The notes under the pieces are model-generated. The model saw only the letters and a program-made list of their open reading frames with translations, did not search any database and was not told where the DNA came from. Of a stretch of 64,000 nt of DNA, positions 1-12,409 are shown piece by piece (position 1 is the stretch's first letter; each line of letters starts with the position of its first letter). A program made the translations under genes and the position numbers. Origin of the DNA: Euglena gracilis (taxonomy: Eukaryota > Euglenida > Euglenophyceae > Euglenales); assembly GCA_039621445.1 (NCBI GenBank), contig CP154954.1, positions 71,514,150 through 71,578,149 on the forward strand, read 5' to 3'.

Positions 1-2480
1 GGGAATATTTGCGGAGAGTTGAAATGGAGACGGGGAGGGAAACGTGGAAACCCGGGAAAACCCCCACGTTTGCACCACACTCACAAACTCCACTTTTTGG
101 AAGCATTGGTTGGAATCTCGTCAGTTGCAGAGAGGGGGAGGATAACGGAGCGGTTGCAGAAAAGGGGGAGTGACAATTTTGGAGGTGGCAAATCGGCCTG
201 CTCAAAAGAAGGGAAAACCAAATCCGGGTAGCAGGTCCTCCATTGTCACAGAACCCGCCATTGTTTTGCACAAGATAAGACTGGCTGGGTTGCGGCCCTG
301 TTGGCAGGAGGAAAAGATCGCCAAAAAAATCGCCATTCCGCATCCTGACCATAACATTGCTTGCCTACCCAAACGGAAAAGGTAAGTTTCCACATTCAAA
401 TAACCATTCAGTCACATTCAGTCACTTCCCACCCTCACCCCGAGGGAAGGGGGCGTGGGTCACTTTGGTCACTTGGCGAAAAAATTACTCAAAATCAATA
501 AATTTTGATTTTGGACAAAAACCCCCAAAAAATTTCCTTCGGCACCCACTGGGTGGCCACTTTCGGACTGTCCTGGCCGACCCCCTCGGGGGGAGGGGTC
601 TGGAGCCAAAACCAGTCGATCATTCCGAAAAAAACCAGTCAGTGACCCCCCAGGGGTCGGATACACCTTCAGCAATGTAATGGTCAAACAAACACAACGT
701 TTCCGGCCCAACCTTTCCGGTGCTCGCCGCCAGATACCGCCGCTGAGGAGCTGCCACCGGTAACGTACCTCAGCCACCAGAGGCAGTTGGCGGAATGACT
801 GGAGGGCACACGCGAATATGTTGCATGCGCTGGCGGTAGGAAGCGGATGGGGGGGGGGGTTCGGTCGGCTACATGTCGCGGATCACGATGTCCGGCTCAG
901 CTTGGGGGTTGCAGCCGGGCCACAGGAGCAGGCATTGGGTCTTTGATACTCATTGGTGTTATTGGTGGGGGGGGCCCACCCACCCACCCACCACCCATAT
1001 GGTTTCAAATGCCACCTGACAGATTGGCCAGCACCGGGGACCCTGACAACTTCCTATACTGACAGGTTGGCCAGTAACGGGGAACCTAACCGTTTTCCTG
1101 GCGGACCCTGACATGTTCTTGGGCATGACAACTCCCCCCCCAGGGGGAGTAAGTGTAATTTCGGGATATATTGGACCTACATCAATTTCCAGAACCGGCC
1201 AGGGTTCAATAAAGGCCAGGTTGAGGGGTGGGTCAGACCCCCCCAATTCTGGTTCAGCTGAGTTGGTGACCAATTTTTTTGGCCTGGCGCAAAGCGCTGG
1301 GCCAAGAAAATTTGCCGCCGAAAATCGGCCATTTGAAAAAAAAAAAAAAAAAACGTTTACATCCCTAAAATTGTTTTCAGGGCAAAGAGCTGGAAGGAAA
1401 AATTTGACCTTTGGGGGGGGGCACTCACCACACAGCAAACTGGGCCAGAAGCGAAATTAGCGCCGGCCATAAACAGACAACAAGCCTTAGTGCATCTAAA
1501 GGGGGGGTACCCCCCAGGTCAATCCAGACCCCCCCCCTTGGCAGGTGGGTGGGGATGGTACGGACTACAACCATTGCTTACTGACCACGGCCTGGGGGGG
1601 GGGGTTGGTCACTCTGGCCACTCGGCTGAAAAGGGCCAAAATCAAAGGATTTGGAAAAATCCCCCCCCAAAAAATACGGCGCCTCCAGCGCCGGGGGGTG
1701 ACATTCGACCATTTCTGGCCTACCCCCCCCCCCGGGGGACAAAAACTAATTAGTCTCTCTAACAAAACCAGTCCGTCGGATGCACCTCAAGCATTGTCAT
1801 ATTGTTATGGTCCGTAGCCACTTATCCAGGAAGGGAGGTTGGGGTACACCCCTTCGCTAAGCTGTATACCCTCCGCTGCCGGTGAGTTCCCTCAGGGGAT
1901 GGGACCAGGGGATTTCTTGAGGACCCCCCCCTGGGGGGGTCCAGCCTCCGGCTGGCAAAAAGGCTGCTGGCTGGATTTGAGCTGGCTGGCTGGAACTCCC
2001 CGGGGGGTGGGTGGGGTGTCCAGGGCTGGAATGGGGCTGGGCTGGGCTGGGTCGGTAAAAAAAAACAGAATCTTCTAAAAAATTGCCATTTTCGACATTT
2101 TGGTGGATGGAGCTGGATCAAGGTTGGGGGACGGTGATGGAGGAAGCTGTGGTGAGGGGAAAAAATTCAGGGATGGGTGACCTGGGCAGCCCAGTTGGCT
2201 GGCCAGCCAGCGGTCGGCTGGCCCGGCCTCCGGCCGGGCTGGACCCGACTCCCAGCCCGAATTTGGGCTGCTGGCTGGATTTGAGCTGGCTGGCTGGCTG
2301 GACCCCCCCCCCCCGCTAGGGTGCCCTCCGGCTTAAGAAATCCCCTGGATGGGACTTGCGAGTGCAAAGGGTGCATGATTGCATTCAAAGTGGTATGATT
2401 GTGGGATAAATAAATTAATTTATTTAATTCATATTTAGTAATATTATATATTATATGCATATAATAATTCTATACACAGT
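1..2480. repeat. Repeat-rich region downstream of copy B
   Basis: No gene seen. Contains a CCAGTCAGT-type element with G-run ends (about 390-680), a GACAGGTTGGCC element (1010-1150), a piece shared with 7183-7250 and 57598-57650 (1430-1495, inverted), a G-run element with a gcgcctccagcgc hairpin (1580-1760), and GCTGG-rich direct repeats (1920-2020 and 2170-2330). ORFs here run through G/C homopolymers and are not credible. Confidence 0.6.
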
Positions 2481-2486
2481 ACATAT

Positions 2487-2488
2487 TA

Positions 2489-2539
<51 letters not shown>

Positions 2540-2544
2540 ATTGA

Positions 2545-2579
<35 letters not shown>

Positions 2580-2581
2580 AT
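2487..2581. repeat. (TAAA)n microsatellite
   Basis: Nearly uninterrupted TAAA tetranucleotide, about 95 bp, with one TTGA interruption. The next 330 bp up to the TG tract hold nothing recognisable. Confidence 0.95.
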
Positions 2582-2916
2582 TGTTACCAACACCCGAAGA
2601 GCCACCCGACTTGGGTTTATGCACAGGGGGACAATTTGCAGAATTCCCAACGTGACAAACCAGCCCACATATGTCCCTGGGTGGCAACCTCTCGAGGAGA
2701 TGCATGTTCAGATGACCCCCTACACATTGACGGGACATACACGACCTCCAAGCATCCACAGCCCGGACGACCACCGCCAATGGGGGCCACGCCAGCAGCT
2801 GGAGGCTCTTTAGTGGTAGCAGCACCTTCCCGGCCACAGCCTGATCTACCAGCATGAGGAGGTGTGGGCGAGGCTGTGCCGAAATGTGTCACAAACAAAC
2901 CAAGAAATGAAAATGG

Positions 2917-3140
2917 GTGAATGTGTTGTGTACGAGCACATGTGTTTTATGTGTGTGCATGCATGTGCGTGTACGTTGTGTTGTGTTCTGTTGTGATGTG
3001 CTGTGTTGTTTGTGTTGTGTTGTGTTGTGGTGGTGTGGTGTGGTGTGGTGTGGTGTGTGTGTGTGCGTGTGTGTGTCTGTGTGTGTGTGTGTCTGTGTGT
3101 GTATGTGCGTGTCCGTGTGTGTGTGTGTGGTGTGTTTATG
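2917..3140. repeat. TG-rich simple repeat
   Basis: Mixed TGTT, TGTGG and TG tract of about 220 bp; apparent ORFs encode only V, C and W runs. Confidence 0.9.
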
Positions 3141-3242
3141 ATTTATCGCACTGAAAATAGGGAACGATGACTCAGAAAAGAATTGGGAAAACACATTCCC
3201 CTTACCCTCCCCTTGTCGTACGACCCCCTTGTCGTACCTCCT

Positions 3243-3605
3243 CCCCCCTGTCTAAGCACCGGAAAAGATGGGTAAGAACCGGGGGGGGGGGTGCTTATTT
3301 TGCCAAAATATGGGTAAGAACCAGGGGGTGGTGCTTAGACAAGGGTGAAAAATTTGACTGCAAAAAAAAAAATCCGGCGCTTCGCGCCGAAAAGGAAAAA
3401 TTTACCTTATTTTGGAGGTCCACTGTTGAACTTACACATACTTGGATGCAGAAATCAACAATACCTCACCAAATCAGGTCTCAGAGGTTGCAGAAATTTC
3501 GGAATTTTGGAGAAATTTCCCTTAAAAACGCACACAAAATAAACCTCCCCAAGACGATGACCTTTAAAAAGATGGGTAAGAACCGGGGTGGTGGTGCTTA
3601 GACAA
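3243..3605. mobile_element. MITE family 1, copy 1 (CTTGTCTAAGCACC ends)
   Basis: About 365 bp with terminal inverted repeats CTTGTCTAAGCACC / GGTGCTTAGACAAG and an internal CGGCGC-TTC-GCGCCG hairpin at 3375-3389. Full copy also at 39925-40285, degenerate copies at 20870-21210 and 62405-62840. No coding capacity, so non-autonomous. Confidence 0.75.
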
Positions 3606-3900
3606 GTGTGGCAAGGGGGGGGAGGTACCTGCGACCAGAGGGGTGGTCGTTATAGTGGGGTCGCTGAGCTCTTATCTCTTTAGAGTAAGAGCGAAGCTTA
3701 CCACCCCGGCGACGGGGGGGTCGGACCCCCCCGCCCCCCCCCCCCGCCCCCCCCGCCCCCCCCCGCCCCCCCGCCCCCCGCCCCCCCCCCGCCCCCCCCC
3801 CCCCCCCCCCCCTGGGTAGGTCCGGAAACCCCGGGATTATCGATGTGACTGGATTTCGTGGCCCCCAAAGTGAATGGCCCATAGGTTAGGGGACGGTCTC
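3606..3900. repeat. Poly-C/poly-G tract and gtcgtacgac element remains
   Basis: From 3715 to 3812 nearly all C with isolated G. Flanks carry the tacctgcgaccagaggggtggtcgttatagtgg motif pieces also seen at 59218-59300 and the gtcgtacgac palindrome seen at 3215 and 6535. Confidence 0.6.
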
Positions 3901-3939
3901 TAGTACCTCCAGAGCCCTTCGGTTACCCGCAACTCCCCG

Positions 3940-6495
3940 CCAGTCCGGAGATATGGCCCGAGCAAAAAAGTTGTCTACCGTTTTTTTTTCCAGGGAAATT
4001 TCTGGGTCATTTTGGGGTCAAAAAATCGATAATTTCAAAATATCTCGAAAACGCCGGGGAGTTGCGAAAAATGTAAAGAGGACGTCATTCCTCAACTTTG
4101 GGACGCCCGATCGATCGCTATGCGCGGTTTGGGCCGACTCCCCGCCTAGCCCGAGATACGCCCGTTTTGGGGTTTTGGGCCAGTTGGGCCAGTTTTGGCC
4201 ATTTCGGGCCCGTTCGGGGCCCGAAACCGTAATTTGCCCGTATCTCGGGCTAGACGGGGAGTTGGAGCCCAAACCAGGGGGTCAATCATTAGGTTTAGGG
4301 GGGGGGTTTGACCGTTTTTTGGGGTTCCCGGGGTCTGGTTGTGCCATTTTGGGCCATTTTTGGGTATTCGGGGACCCCTGCAGGGGTTCGAGGGCCGCCG
4401 GGCTGGGGTCCAAAAATCGAAAATTTCAAAATATCTCGAAAACGCTGCGGAGTTGAGGAAAAGTGATGGCGACCTTATTTGACGACCTTGGAACGCCCTA
4501 TCGATCGGTATGCGCGGTTTAGGACAACTCCTTGCCTAGCCCGAGATACGGCCGTTTTGGGGGTTTTGGGCCCGTTTTGCCAGTTTTGGCCCGTTCAGGG
4601 CCCGAAACCGTAAATTGGCCGTATCTCGGGCTAGACGGGGAGTTGGGACCCAAATTGGGGGTCAAACATTACGTTTAGGGGGGGGGTTTGACCGTTTTTT
4701 GGGGTTCCCGGGGTCTGGTTGTGCGATTTTGGCCAGTTTTGGGTATTCAGGGACCCCATCGCGCGCCGTCAGGGCGGCTGGGTGAGGGGGGGTCGGGTGG
4801 CAGGTCGGGACCCAAAATTTTGAAAAATTTTTTTTCGCTCAAAAACACTTTTTTTCACTTCAGAACATCAAAAAAAGTGTTTTTGAGCGAAAAAAATTTC
4901 CGACCCGGACCCCCCACCCCCCCCCCCCTGGCCAGGCCCCGCCGGTGGTGGACTTAGGCATTTTTGGGTCAAAAAGTCCAAAAAATTGAAAAAAAAATTT
5001 TCGCCCAAAACCATGTTTTTTGACCTCCCGGACCCGAAAAAACTGTTTTCCAGCCAAAAATGAGCGCTTTTTGCCCGCTTTGTACACTTTTCCCACTGTC
5101 CGACTTAGCCGTTTTCGGGCCAAAAAGGCGAAAAAAATCGAAAAAATTTTTTTCGCCCAAAACCATGTTTTTTGGCCTCCCGGACCCAGAAAAAGTGTTT
5201 TTGAGCTGAAAATGAGAGTTTTTTGACCCGCCAGGGCCCCTTTTTTGGTCGGACAACCCATTGACTTTGGGTCAAAACCGGGTCGAAAAAGTCGAAAAAA
5301 ATCGAAAAAAATTTTTCCGCCCAAAACCATGTTTTTTGGCCTCCCGGACCCGGAGAAAGTGTTTTTGAGCTGAAAATGAGAGTTTTTCGACCCGCTAGGG
5401 CCCCTTTTTGGTTGGACAACCCATCCCAATTGAAAAATTCAAAATATCTCGAAAACGCCGCGGAGTTGAGAGAGAAAGTTTACCCCCGGGGCCGGGTCTC
5501 GAAAAATTCAAAATATCTCGAAAACGCTGCGGAGTTGAGGAAAAGTGACGGCAACCTTATTTGACGACCTTGGAACGCCCTATCGATCGGTATGCGCGGT
5601 TTGGGACAACTCCTCGCCTAGCCCGAGATAGGGCCGTTTTGGGGGTTTTGGGCCAGTTTTGCCAGTTCTGCCCATTTCGGGGCCCGAAACCGTAAATTGG
5701 CCGTATCTCGGGCTAGACGAGGAGTTGGAACCCAAACCAGGGGGTCAATCATTAGGTTTAGGGGGGGGTTTTGACCGTTTTTTGGGGTTCCCGGGGCCTG
5801 ATTGTGCGATTTTGGGCCAGTTTTGGGTATTCGGGGACCCCACCGGTGCCGTCAGGGCGGCTGGGTGAGGGGGGGGTCGGGTGGCAGGTCGGGACCCAAA
5901 ATTTTGAAAAATTTTTTTTCGCTCAAAAACACTTTTTTTCACTTCAGAACATCAAAAAAAGTGTTTTTGAGCGAAAAAAATTTTCCGACCCGGACCCCCC
6001 CCCCATGCCCCCCACCCCCTGGCTCCCCTGGCCGGTGGACTTAGCCATTTTTGGGTCAAAAAGTAGAAAAAATTCGAATTTTTTTTTCGCCCAAAACCAT
6101 GATTTTTGACCTCCCGGACCCGAAAAAAGTATTTTCGAGCCAAAAATGAGCGTTTTTCGACCCGCCAGCACCCCGTTTTGGGCCACCAACCCATTGATTT
6201 TGGGTCAAAATCAGATCAAAAAAGTCGAAAAAATCGAAAAATTTTTTCTGCCCGAAACGATGTTTTTTGGCCTCCCGGACCCGGAAAAACTGTTTTTGAG
6301 CCGAAAATGAGCGTTTTGCGACCCGCCAGCGCCCCGTTTTGGGCCACCAACCCATGACTTTGGGTCAAAACCGGTCAAAAAAGTCGAAAAAAATCGAAAA
6401 TTTTTTTGGGCCCCAAAACGATGTTTTTTGGCCTCCCTGACCCAGAAAAACTGTTTTTGAGCCGAAAATGAGCGTTTTTCCCGGGCCGGGCCGGG
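3940..6495. repeat. Higher-order tandem repeat, period about 1085 bp
   Basis: Three block types recur: X of about 400 bp (contains tatctcgggctagacgggg and atcgatcg; at 4020, 4425 and 5500), Y of about 130 bp (a long hairpin with arms around gctcaaaaacactttttt; at 4795 and 5880), and Z of about 150 bp (contains ggcctcccggacccg; three copies after each Y). Order X-X-Y-ZZZ-X-Y-ZZZ; matched landmarks are 1082-1087 bp apart. Related degenerate X-like units lie at 56840-57640. Confidence 0.8.
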
Positions 6496-6499
6496 GTGG

Positions 6500-7690
6500 T
6501 CTCCCAAAGAGCTCAGCTCTACGTCACACCCTGGGTGGTCGTACGACAAGGGGGGGGGGGGAGGGTAAAAGAAGTGGGAAAAATTTGCATGGTGTTTGTC
6601 ATTTCACGATGTGCCTATTTGACAAACTTGTTCTTATCACAAAACATCCAGCCACAATTTACCCCATGAGAAAAATTGCCTGTGTCGGAAAGCCCACTTC
6701 GGAATGTGTATTTTTCTGTATTTTGGGACTTTTGACAGGGTTCTTTTTAAAATGAGCGTTATTCTAATTTCCCTGGACTGAAGAAAAAATTCCCAACTGC
6801 CCTCCAACACCGAGTCTCTAACTTTTTTTGCAGAAAACCCGAGGGAATCAGCAATATGGGTCATTTTTGGGGGGGATTTTCGGAGAGGAGGGAAACCCCC
6901 TATGTGGCCAGGTTGGATGTTGACTGCCAAAAAGAAAGGGGAAAAATTCCCGAAGGGCGGCACTCATCTAAGGTCCAAACCCACCCCACCTTTTTTGTGA
7001 CCCCCCCCCCCCGGGGGTGGACGAACAAGCCACATTCACAAAACCACCAAAGTCGGCTGAGAACCTTTGAACATCTCCTCGGCCTAGCTTTTCGACCCAG
7101 CCCTCAGACTGATGCATCACCCTGGAGGTCAAACCTCCCCCCCCCCCCTAGGTTAACCTCCCCCCCCCTTGGTTGCACTAAGGCTTCTTGTCTGTTTATG
7201 GCCGGCGCTAACTTCGCTTCTGGCCCAGTTTGCTGCGTGGTGAGTGGCCAGGGACCCCTTACACCAGTCCTCTTTTGGTGCTCCCCCTGGCCGGCTGAGT
7301 AACTCTGGTGTAATTCCAGCGCTGTAGGGACATACGCCCACCTTGTGTGGTTGGTGTGGTTCCTGTGGGTGGGTCTACCTTGCGCCCCAGTGCTGCTCTT
7401 GCCTCCTGCCCTCTTCCCACTTTTCTGTGTGGGGGATGCATGGCGCAGGCACAACGCCATGACTTGAAAAAATCCAATGTGGCCTCCTCCAACCCCCCCC
7501 CCCGGGACACTCCCCCTCTACTCTCGAAAACCTCCCGATCCCCTCCCCTGAGGAAAGAGGGTTGCACCAGTGTTAGATGAATATATACTCCTGGACTTGG
7601 ACTTGGATGGCAAAACCAGACTGGAACACCAAGGAAATCACGGGGGGGGGGGAGGTAATGAGGGGTTTTTTCTTCACTCAAATGCCCGTG
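6500..7690. other. Non-coding stretch with G/C runs
   Basis: No gene recognised. Has a gtcgtacgac palindrome followed by a G run at 6538 and a segment at 7183-7250 shared, inverted, with 1430-1495 and, direct, with 57598-57650. Confidence 0.5.
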
Positions 7691-7810
7691 GTTCATCGCA
7701 GTGATGATGGTGATGGACCGACTGGTGCTGAGCATCGCCTCGGACGTGTGGTGTACCAGCCGGGGAGCTCCGTCAGCGCTTCAACCAAGATTCGGGCCTG
7801 GGCATACTTC
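7690..7810 (-). other. Possible 3' coding island of copy B
   Basis: GC-rich patch with a minus-strand reading ARILVEALTELPGWYTTRP. It follows the EWMYE exon across the pentanucleotide array. No homologue or clear splice signal; weak. Confidence 0.2.
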
Positions 7811-7828
7811 CTGCCAGGCTTCTTTTCT

Positions 7829-8250
7829 GCGTTGTGTTGTGTTGTATTGTGTGGTGCTGTGCTGTGCTGTGCTGTGCTGTGCTGTGCTGTGCTGTGCTGT
7901 GCTGTGCTGTGCTGTGCTGTGCTGTGCTGTGCTGTGCTGTGCTGTGCTGTGCTGTGCTGTGCTGTGCTGTGCTGTGCTGTGCTGTGTGGTGCTGTGCTGT
8001 GCTGTGCTGTGCTGTGCTGTGCTGTGCTGTGTGGTGCTGTGCTGTGCTGAGCTGTGCTGTGCTGTGTGATGCTGTGCTGTGCTGTGCTGTGCTGTGCTGT
8101 GCTGTGCTGTGCTGTGCTGTGCTGTGCTGAGCTGTGCTGTGCTGTGCTGTGCTGTGCTGTGCTGTGCTGTGCTGTGCTGTGCTGTGCTGTGTTGCGTTGT
8201 GTTGTGTTGTGTTGTGTGTGTTGTGTTGTGTGTGTTGTGTTGTGTTGTTT
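7829..8250. repeat. (TGTGC)n pentanucleotide array
   Basis: About 420 bp of TGTGC units with occasional TGTGG, TGAGC and TGTGT variants. Being a 5-mer it leaves all three frames open, which explains several long false ORFs. Confidence 0.95.
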
Positions 8251-8280
8251 TACCAGACCCCGTTGGAGGGAGGTGCCTGC

Positions 8281-8570
8281 CTACAGCAGGACACACAATC
8301 CCTCAGGATGGGTTTGCCCCCACTGGGACCCGGATGTGCAAAATGCCCTCTTCCCGCCTGGCCACAGCACCCACCACAGGGCGGCATTCCTGAAAAAGGA
8401 GCCTGCGTTCCACGCACGTACGCATGCCAACAGCGGTCCACGGCTTCGAAGGACGTGGCTTGCGTGCAACGGCCTGCTGCGGCTAGGAATACAAACAAGC
8501 AAACTGCGCTGGGTGAAATATTTCTGCACAAAGAATCGGATGGCTATAAACGATTCCAGTGCCCATTCTT
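8281..8570 (-). other. Open frames downstream of the EWMYE exon
   Basis: Two minus-strand frames stay open (for example CTQATSFEAVDRCWHAYVRG). They may hold a last copy B exon, but no motif or border supports a call. Confidence 0.2.
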
Positions 8571-8622
8571 GCTTTGGGTCAAGCTGTTTGAGGAAGGCGG
8601 TTGGGAGGAGGTTGCCCTCCAC

Positions 8623-8666
8623 CTCGTACATCCATTCACTACCTGAAGTGGCCTTGTTCGGCAACA
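8623..8666 (-). CDS. Copy B exon: cyclase C-terminal EWMYE
   Basis: 44 nt from TACACAG to a strong donor GAG|GTGGAG, reads VLPNKATSGSEWMYE. A tail of the form xEWMYELE occurs after the cyclase fold in several protist cyclase families (from memory). The open frame runs on both sides (8281-8748), so the exon could be larger. Confidence 0.45.
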
Positions 8667-8759
8667 CTGTGTACAATGTTGAAGGGTTGCCGTCCATCAT
8701 TGTGGGCCATGGGTTCACAGATGCACCATATGGCAGGAACAAATCCAAACACCTGCAAT

Positions 8760-11740
8760 ATTAAGACAAACTTTGGAACGTATAATCTGGAAAAACACTC
8801 TTATTTGAGCATTTCTTCATTTCAACTCACATACTGTTCTATACTGCACGCACTACATTCAACATGCAACTGGCATATTACCAGTTGCAGTCTCACAAAT
8901 TACTCTCGAATTGTTACAACATACCCAGAAGAAAATAATGCCAAATAATGTTGAGTAGATGGCAATTTTGTCTGTAGAACTTGAGACGGATGCCCCCAGG
9001 GCAGAACGGGAAGGCCTGGTGGGGGGTTCAAACCACCCTCACCCGGGAGGTGGTGGTTGGTCGACCCACCCCCCCCCCACCCACCACAGCATTTTCACCC
9101 AAAAAAATGGGGATTTTGGCTGGAGAAAATCTTGAATTTTTTTTGAAAAATGATACCATACATACCAAAAATATGACACCACATTTTTTACAAAAAAAAT
9201 CTGAAAAGTTTCAGGTTTAAAAACTGGTAGTTTTTTTGGAGGGGTGTGAAAAAAAGAAGCTCAAAAAAATGGACCACAGACAAATTTTCCGAGTTTCTTT
9301 TTCTCTTTTTAGGATTTTCAATGGCATTTTTTGCTTCAAAAACCTCTCAAAATCAATTTTTTTGAGAAAATGTTGAAATTTTGGAAGGTGTGAAAAAAAT
9401 GGGGGTTTGGGGGTTTTTCCTCCTCTATGCGTCCCATAATGAGTCCAAAAATACACCCGAAGGCACCGGGAAATTTTTTGGGGTCCAAAAATTGGTGCTC
9501 CCGGAAAATACGGGAAGAGGTGGTGGGGGGTCAAACAACCCCCCACCCATCCGACCCACCATGCAGGGGGTGGGGAAGGGTGTCGACCCCCGCCCCAACC
9601 CTGGCTGTTTGGCCGATTCCCGTTCTGCCCTTGATGCCCCCCCCCCCCGGGGAATCTGCCCTGGACTCACCCCCCTCGGGAGGAGGGGGGCATGAACTCG
9701 CCCTTGCGAACATACTTATTGATCCCTATCGGGCAAGTACTTCAGGCGCCGAAGCACTATTCAGTTCACCCGGCACCGCTGCATCGTTTGGGTCTCATAT
9801 GAATTTTACTTGTCTTTCGTTCTTTCAATTTCTTTTTGGCATCCTTCCCAGGATATGCTCTTATAATGCCATCGTTGCCATTGTCAATGTCAACCATGTT
9901 TGCCACACTCGTTGCCATGTTCGCCACGAGTGGAAGCAGTCAACTCGTCCTTTGGTGAATGCACACGATATGTGTCCAATTGCTCCAGAGAGATCAGCAA
10001 ATACAAAAGCAGGAGGCAGGTCCCTATGGCAGGTCCCTATGACTGTGTTTGAGAATATATCAACAGGATTTTCTAGAAACGTCAAAATTTGGGGGAAATC
10101 ATAAAAAGCTGCCTTCCCCCATCAAACTATCACCAGACTGCAGAGTCGAAGCCAGGGACCTGAAAACTTCCAGTCTTGATGGGTATGGCCACATCAGGCA
10201 AATTTTCCAGGTTCTCCAGGTTCGCACGTATGGATAAGAAGTCGCAAATTGGTCTTTGTGGTGGAGAATAACTGGTGAATGTAAACGAGACAAATCAAAC
10301 AGTGTTTACCAAAACAAACACACCAACGGGATTCCAAAATCCCCAGATCCTTTATGGACCAAGGAGGTGAAACCCCCGGCCCACCAGAAGCTGTTCGTAC
10401 GGCAAGCAAATGAACATGAACCGCACCCGCTGCCATTCATTCGAAGACGCCGGTGTCCTCCACAATTGCAACTGCCCATCTCTTCCTCCACACACCTTCA
10501 GAATGAACATTCATCAGCTAACCTTCCGAAAATGATGAAGCCTGTTACGGGGGAGACACCATGTGCAAAACACAAATGGCAAACAATCAATAATATGGAG
10601 ATTAAGATAGAGAATAAATACCAAGTCATATGAGCTCACAGGCGTCTCCAGAAGCAAAATTTGCAAGTGTTTCTAAGAACCGTGGTCATGGTCTCTTTCT
10701 TGCAAAAAAAAATATGTTTGCCGGTTGGTTGCCACCAATTTGGCTTGGTTTTCAACCGCCCGTAGACCATGCTTGAGAAGATGCAACAAAAAATGTGCAG
10801 ACTACTATCATTTTGGGTTAGAAAGCAAGAAAACAATAAAAAGTCCTGTTGAACTAATTTGGTGCAAAATGATTTTTTAAGCTTTCTTTCCACACAGGTC
10901 CCATTTTGGCTCGTGGCTGCAAAAGAGGAAATGAAAGCACATGATTCGCTTTCAACAAATTGCACATGGTTCACCATCACAAACAACATAAATTTCAAAA
11001 ATTTGGGAGATCAAAAACACTAAACGCTGCCCAGACTTTTGCCGTAGAAACCTTTGCAGGCACTAGGATTCTGACAAAAACAAGCCAGAATCTGTGGAGT
11101 GGCCCCGGACGTGACAAATATGTGCCGCCCGCCACTGCCCACCCGCAGCAATTGCTGTCCATCTTGGCCAGGCCTCCTCTGGGCAAGGTTTCTGGCTGTC
11201 TGGTCCCGAACATACCATTGCTTAGCGACCCAGGGGGGAGGGGGGTCACTTTCTGAAGAAAGAAAGAACCAGTCAGTCACTTTTCCCCGAAAAGCCAGTC
11301 AGTCACGTTACCCCCCAGTCTTGGGGGTATGGGCCACCCTGGAATACGCTTCTGTTGGCAAGGCACTATTGCCAAAAAGTCTCAAAAATTTCAAAAAAAT
11401 ATCCAGCGCCTTAGGCGCAAGGCCAGCCACTTCTTCATTTCCACCCCCCCGGGGGGGTCAGGGCCAGTCAGTCACTCTGAAAACACCAGTCAGTCACCCC
11501 CCCCCCCGATTGGGACAGGTGCTAAGCAATAGTATGGTCGTGGACCCAGTCAATAGTGAATCAAAAAGAGGTTGTGCCATTATGCCAAGGACTTTCAGAA
11601 CGAGTCGCCCATTTGCGGAAGGTAAGCCGCGGGATTACGTCCCCATTCAAATGGCACGTAGGAATTAACCTCCGACGGGATAATCTAAGGGCAAAGATGT
11701 GTCATTCCAAAACAGCGACGGTGCCCCAGTAACAGGGGCC
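8760..11740. other. Copy B intron region
   Basis: AT-rich with G/C-run islands. No exon recognised. Contains GGTGGG/CCCACC element pieces at 9000-9090 and 9510-9700 and a CCAGTCAGTCAC element at 11225-11530 with internal hairpin cagcgccttaggcgc. Confidence 0.5.
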
Positions 11741-11763
11741 TGATCCCAATCCAGGGGCCCCAC

Positions 11764-11829
11764 GATGTTGAAGCAGCGCAGGTGCTCAGTTGCCAGGTTG
11801 CCCGACAGGAATGGTGCGGACTGCACCAC
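11764..11829 (-). CDS. Copy B exon: cyclase-like SGNLATEHLRCFNI
   Basis: 66 nt between GTGCAG and ATC|GTGGGG, reads VVQSAPFLSGNLATEHLRCF then NI. Matches the class III cyclase segment GNLGxxxLRxFxxIG that follows the dimer-interface strand. The frame continues VGPLDW past the putative donor. Confidence 0.55.
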
Positions 11830-12333
11830 CTGCACGAGGTTGAGGTCGGCAGGGGCAGCGGGTCGCACCGAGAACGAGAAGTGTCACGGAAAGTGTCACA
11901 CGTGTCACACGCGACTCTGTAATGCATTGTGAAACACGCCCCATCTCATGCATTTCTGCAGTGAGGGACCGTCGTCTGACCACAGCAGCCTTTGGTGCTC
12001 CTTGAGACCGCACAAGGTTTTGCACATGTGAAAATGTGTGCAGCCTGGTGCAGAGTACAATACACCTGCACTTGACGCAAATGGACATTTACCTTGCCCC
12101 AAGAAAGGCTTGGTTCGCATCTGCAGTCAACAGGCAAAGCCTGCGAAGAAAAGTTGGCTGAGTGGTTGGCGAACGCTGTGGGTTTGTTAATAAACACCAG
12201 ACTGCAACTATCACCCGACAAAGGAGGACACCCCCAACCTGAGCTCCAGCGGTGGTCTGGCGCATTGCGTGCCGGAGCTTCGAGCCCAGAAACTCCAAAA
12301 GGAGAGCCGGGGAATGCGAGTCGCTGGCTGCAC

Positions 12334-12401
12334 TGCTTCTGAATCGCCAGCGCCGTCTCGATGGCCTTGTCCGGGGTGATGGCCGGCCAGAACGCCAGGG
12401 C
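12334..12401 (-). CDS. Copy B exon: cyclase-like ALAFWPAITPDKAIETALAI
   Basis: Starts after GGGCAG in phase with the previous exon (AFGGTI then ALAFW) and reads ALAFWPAITPDKAIETALAI then QK. The pattern AFW followed by PDxAxxxALAxQ is typical of class III cyclases. The GD that should come before ALAFW is absent: read through, the genomic bases give GGQALAFW. The frame stays open to about 12230. Confidence 0.5.
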
Positions 12402-12409
12402 CTGCCCAC

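Noticed and set aside
3953-4456. 167-codon plus-strand ORF
   Set aside because: Lies in the higher-order tandem repeat; the reading differs between repeat units.
4860-5429. 189-codon minus ORF with repeated KTLIFSSKT-type units
   Set aside because: Repeating peptide simply mirrors the 150-bp Z repeat units.
8054-8764. 236-codon plus-strand ORF
   Set aside because: Its first half is the (TGTGC)n array, which is open in every frame; the rest has no motif and lies opposite the EWMYE exon.
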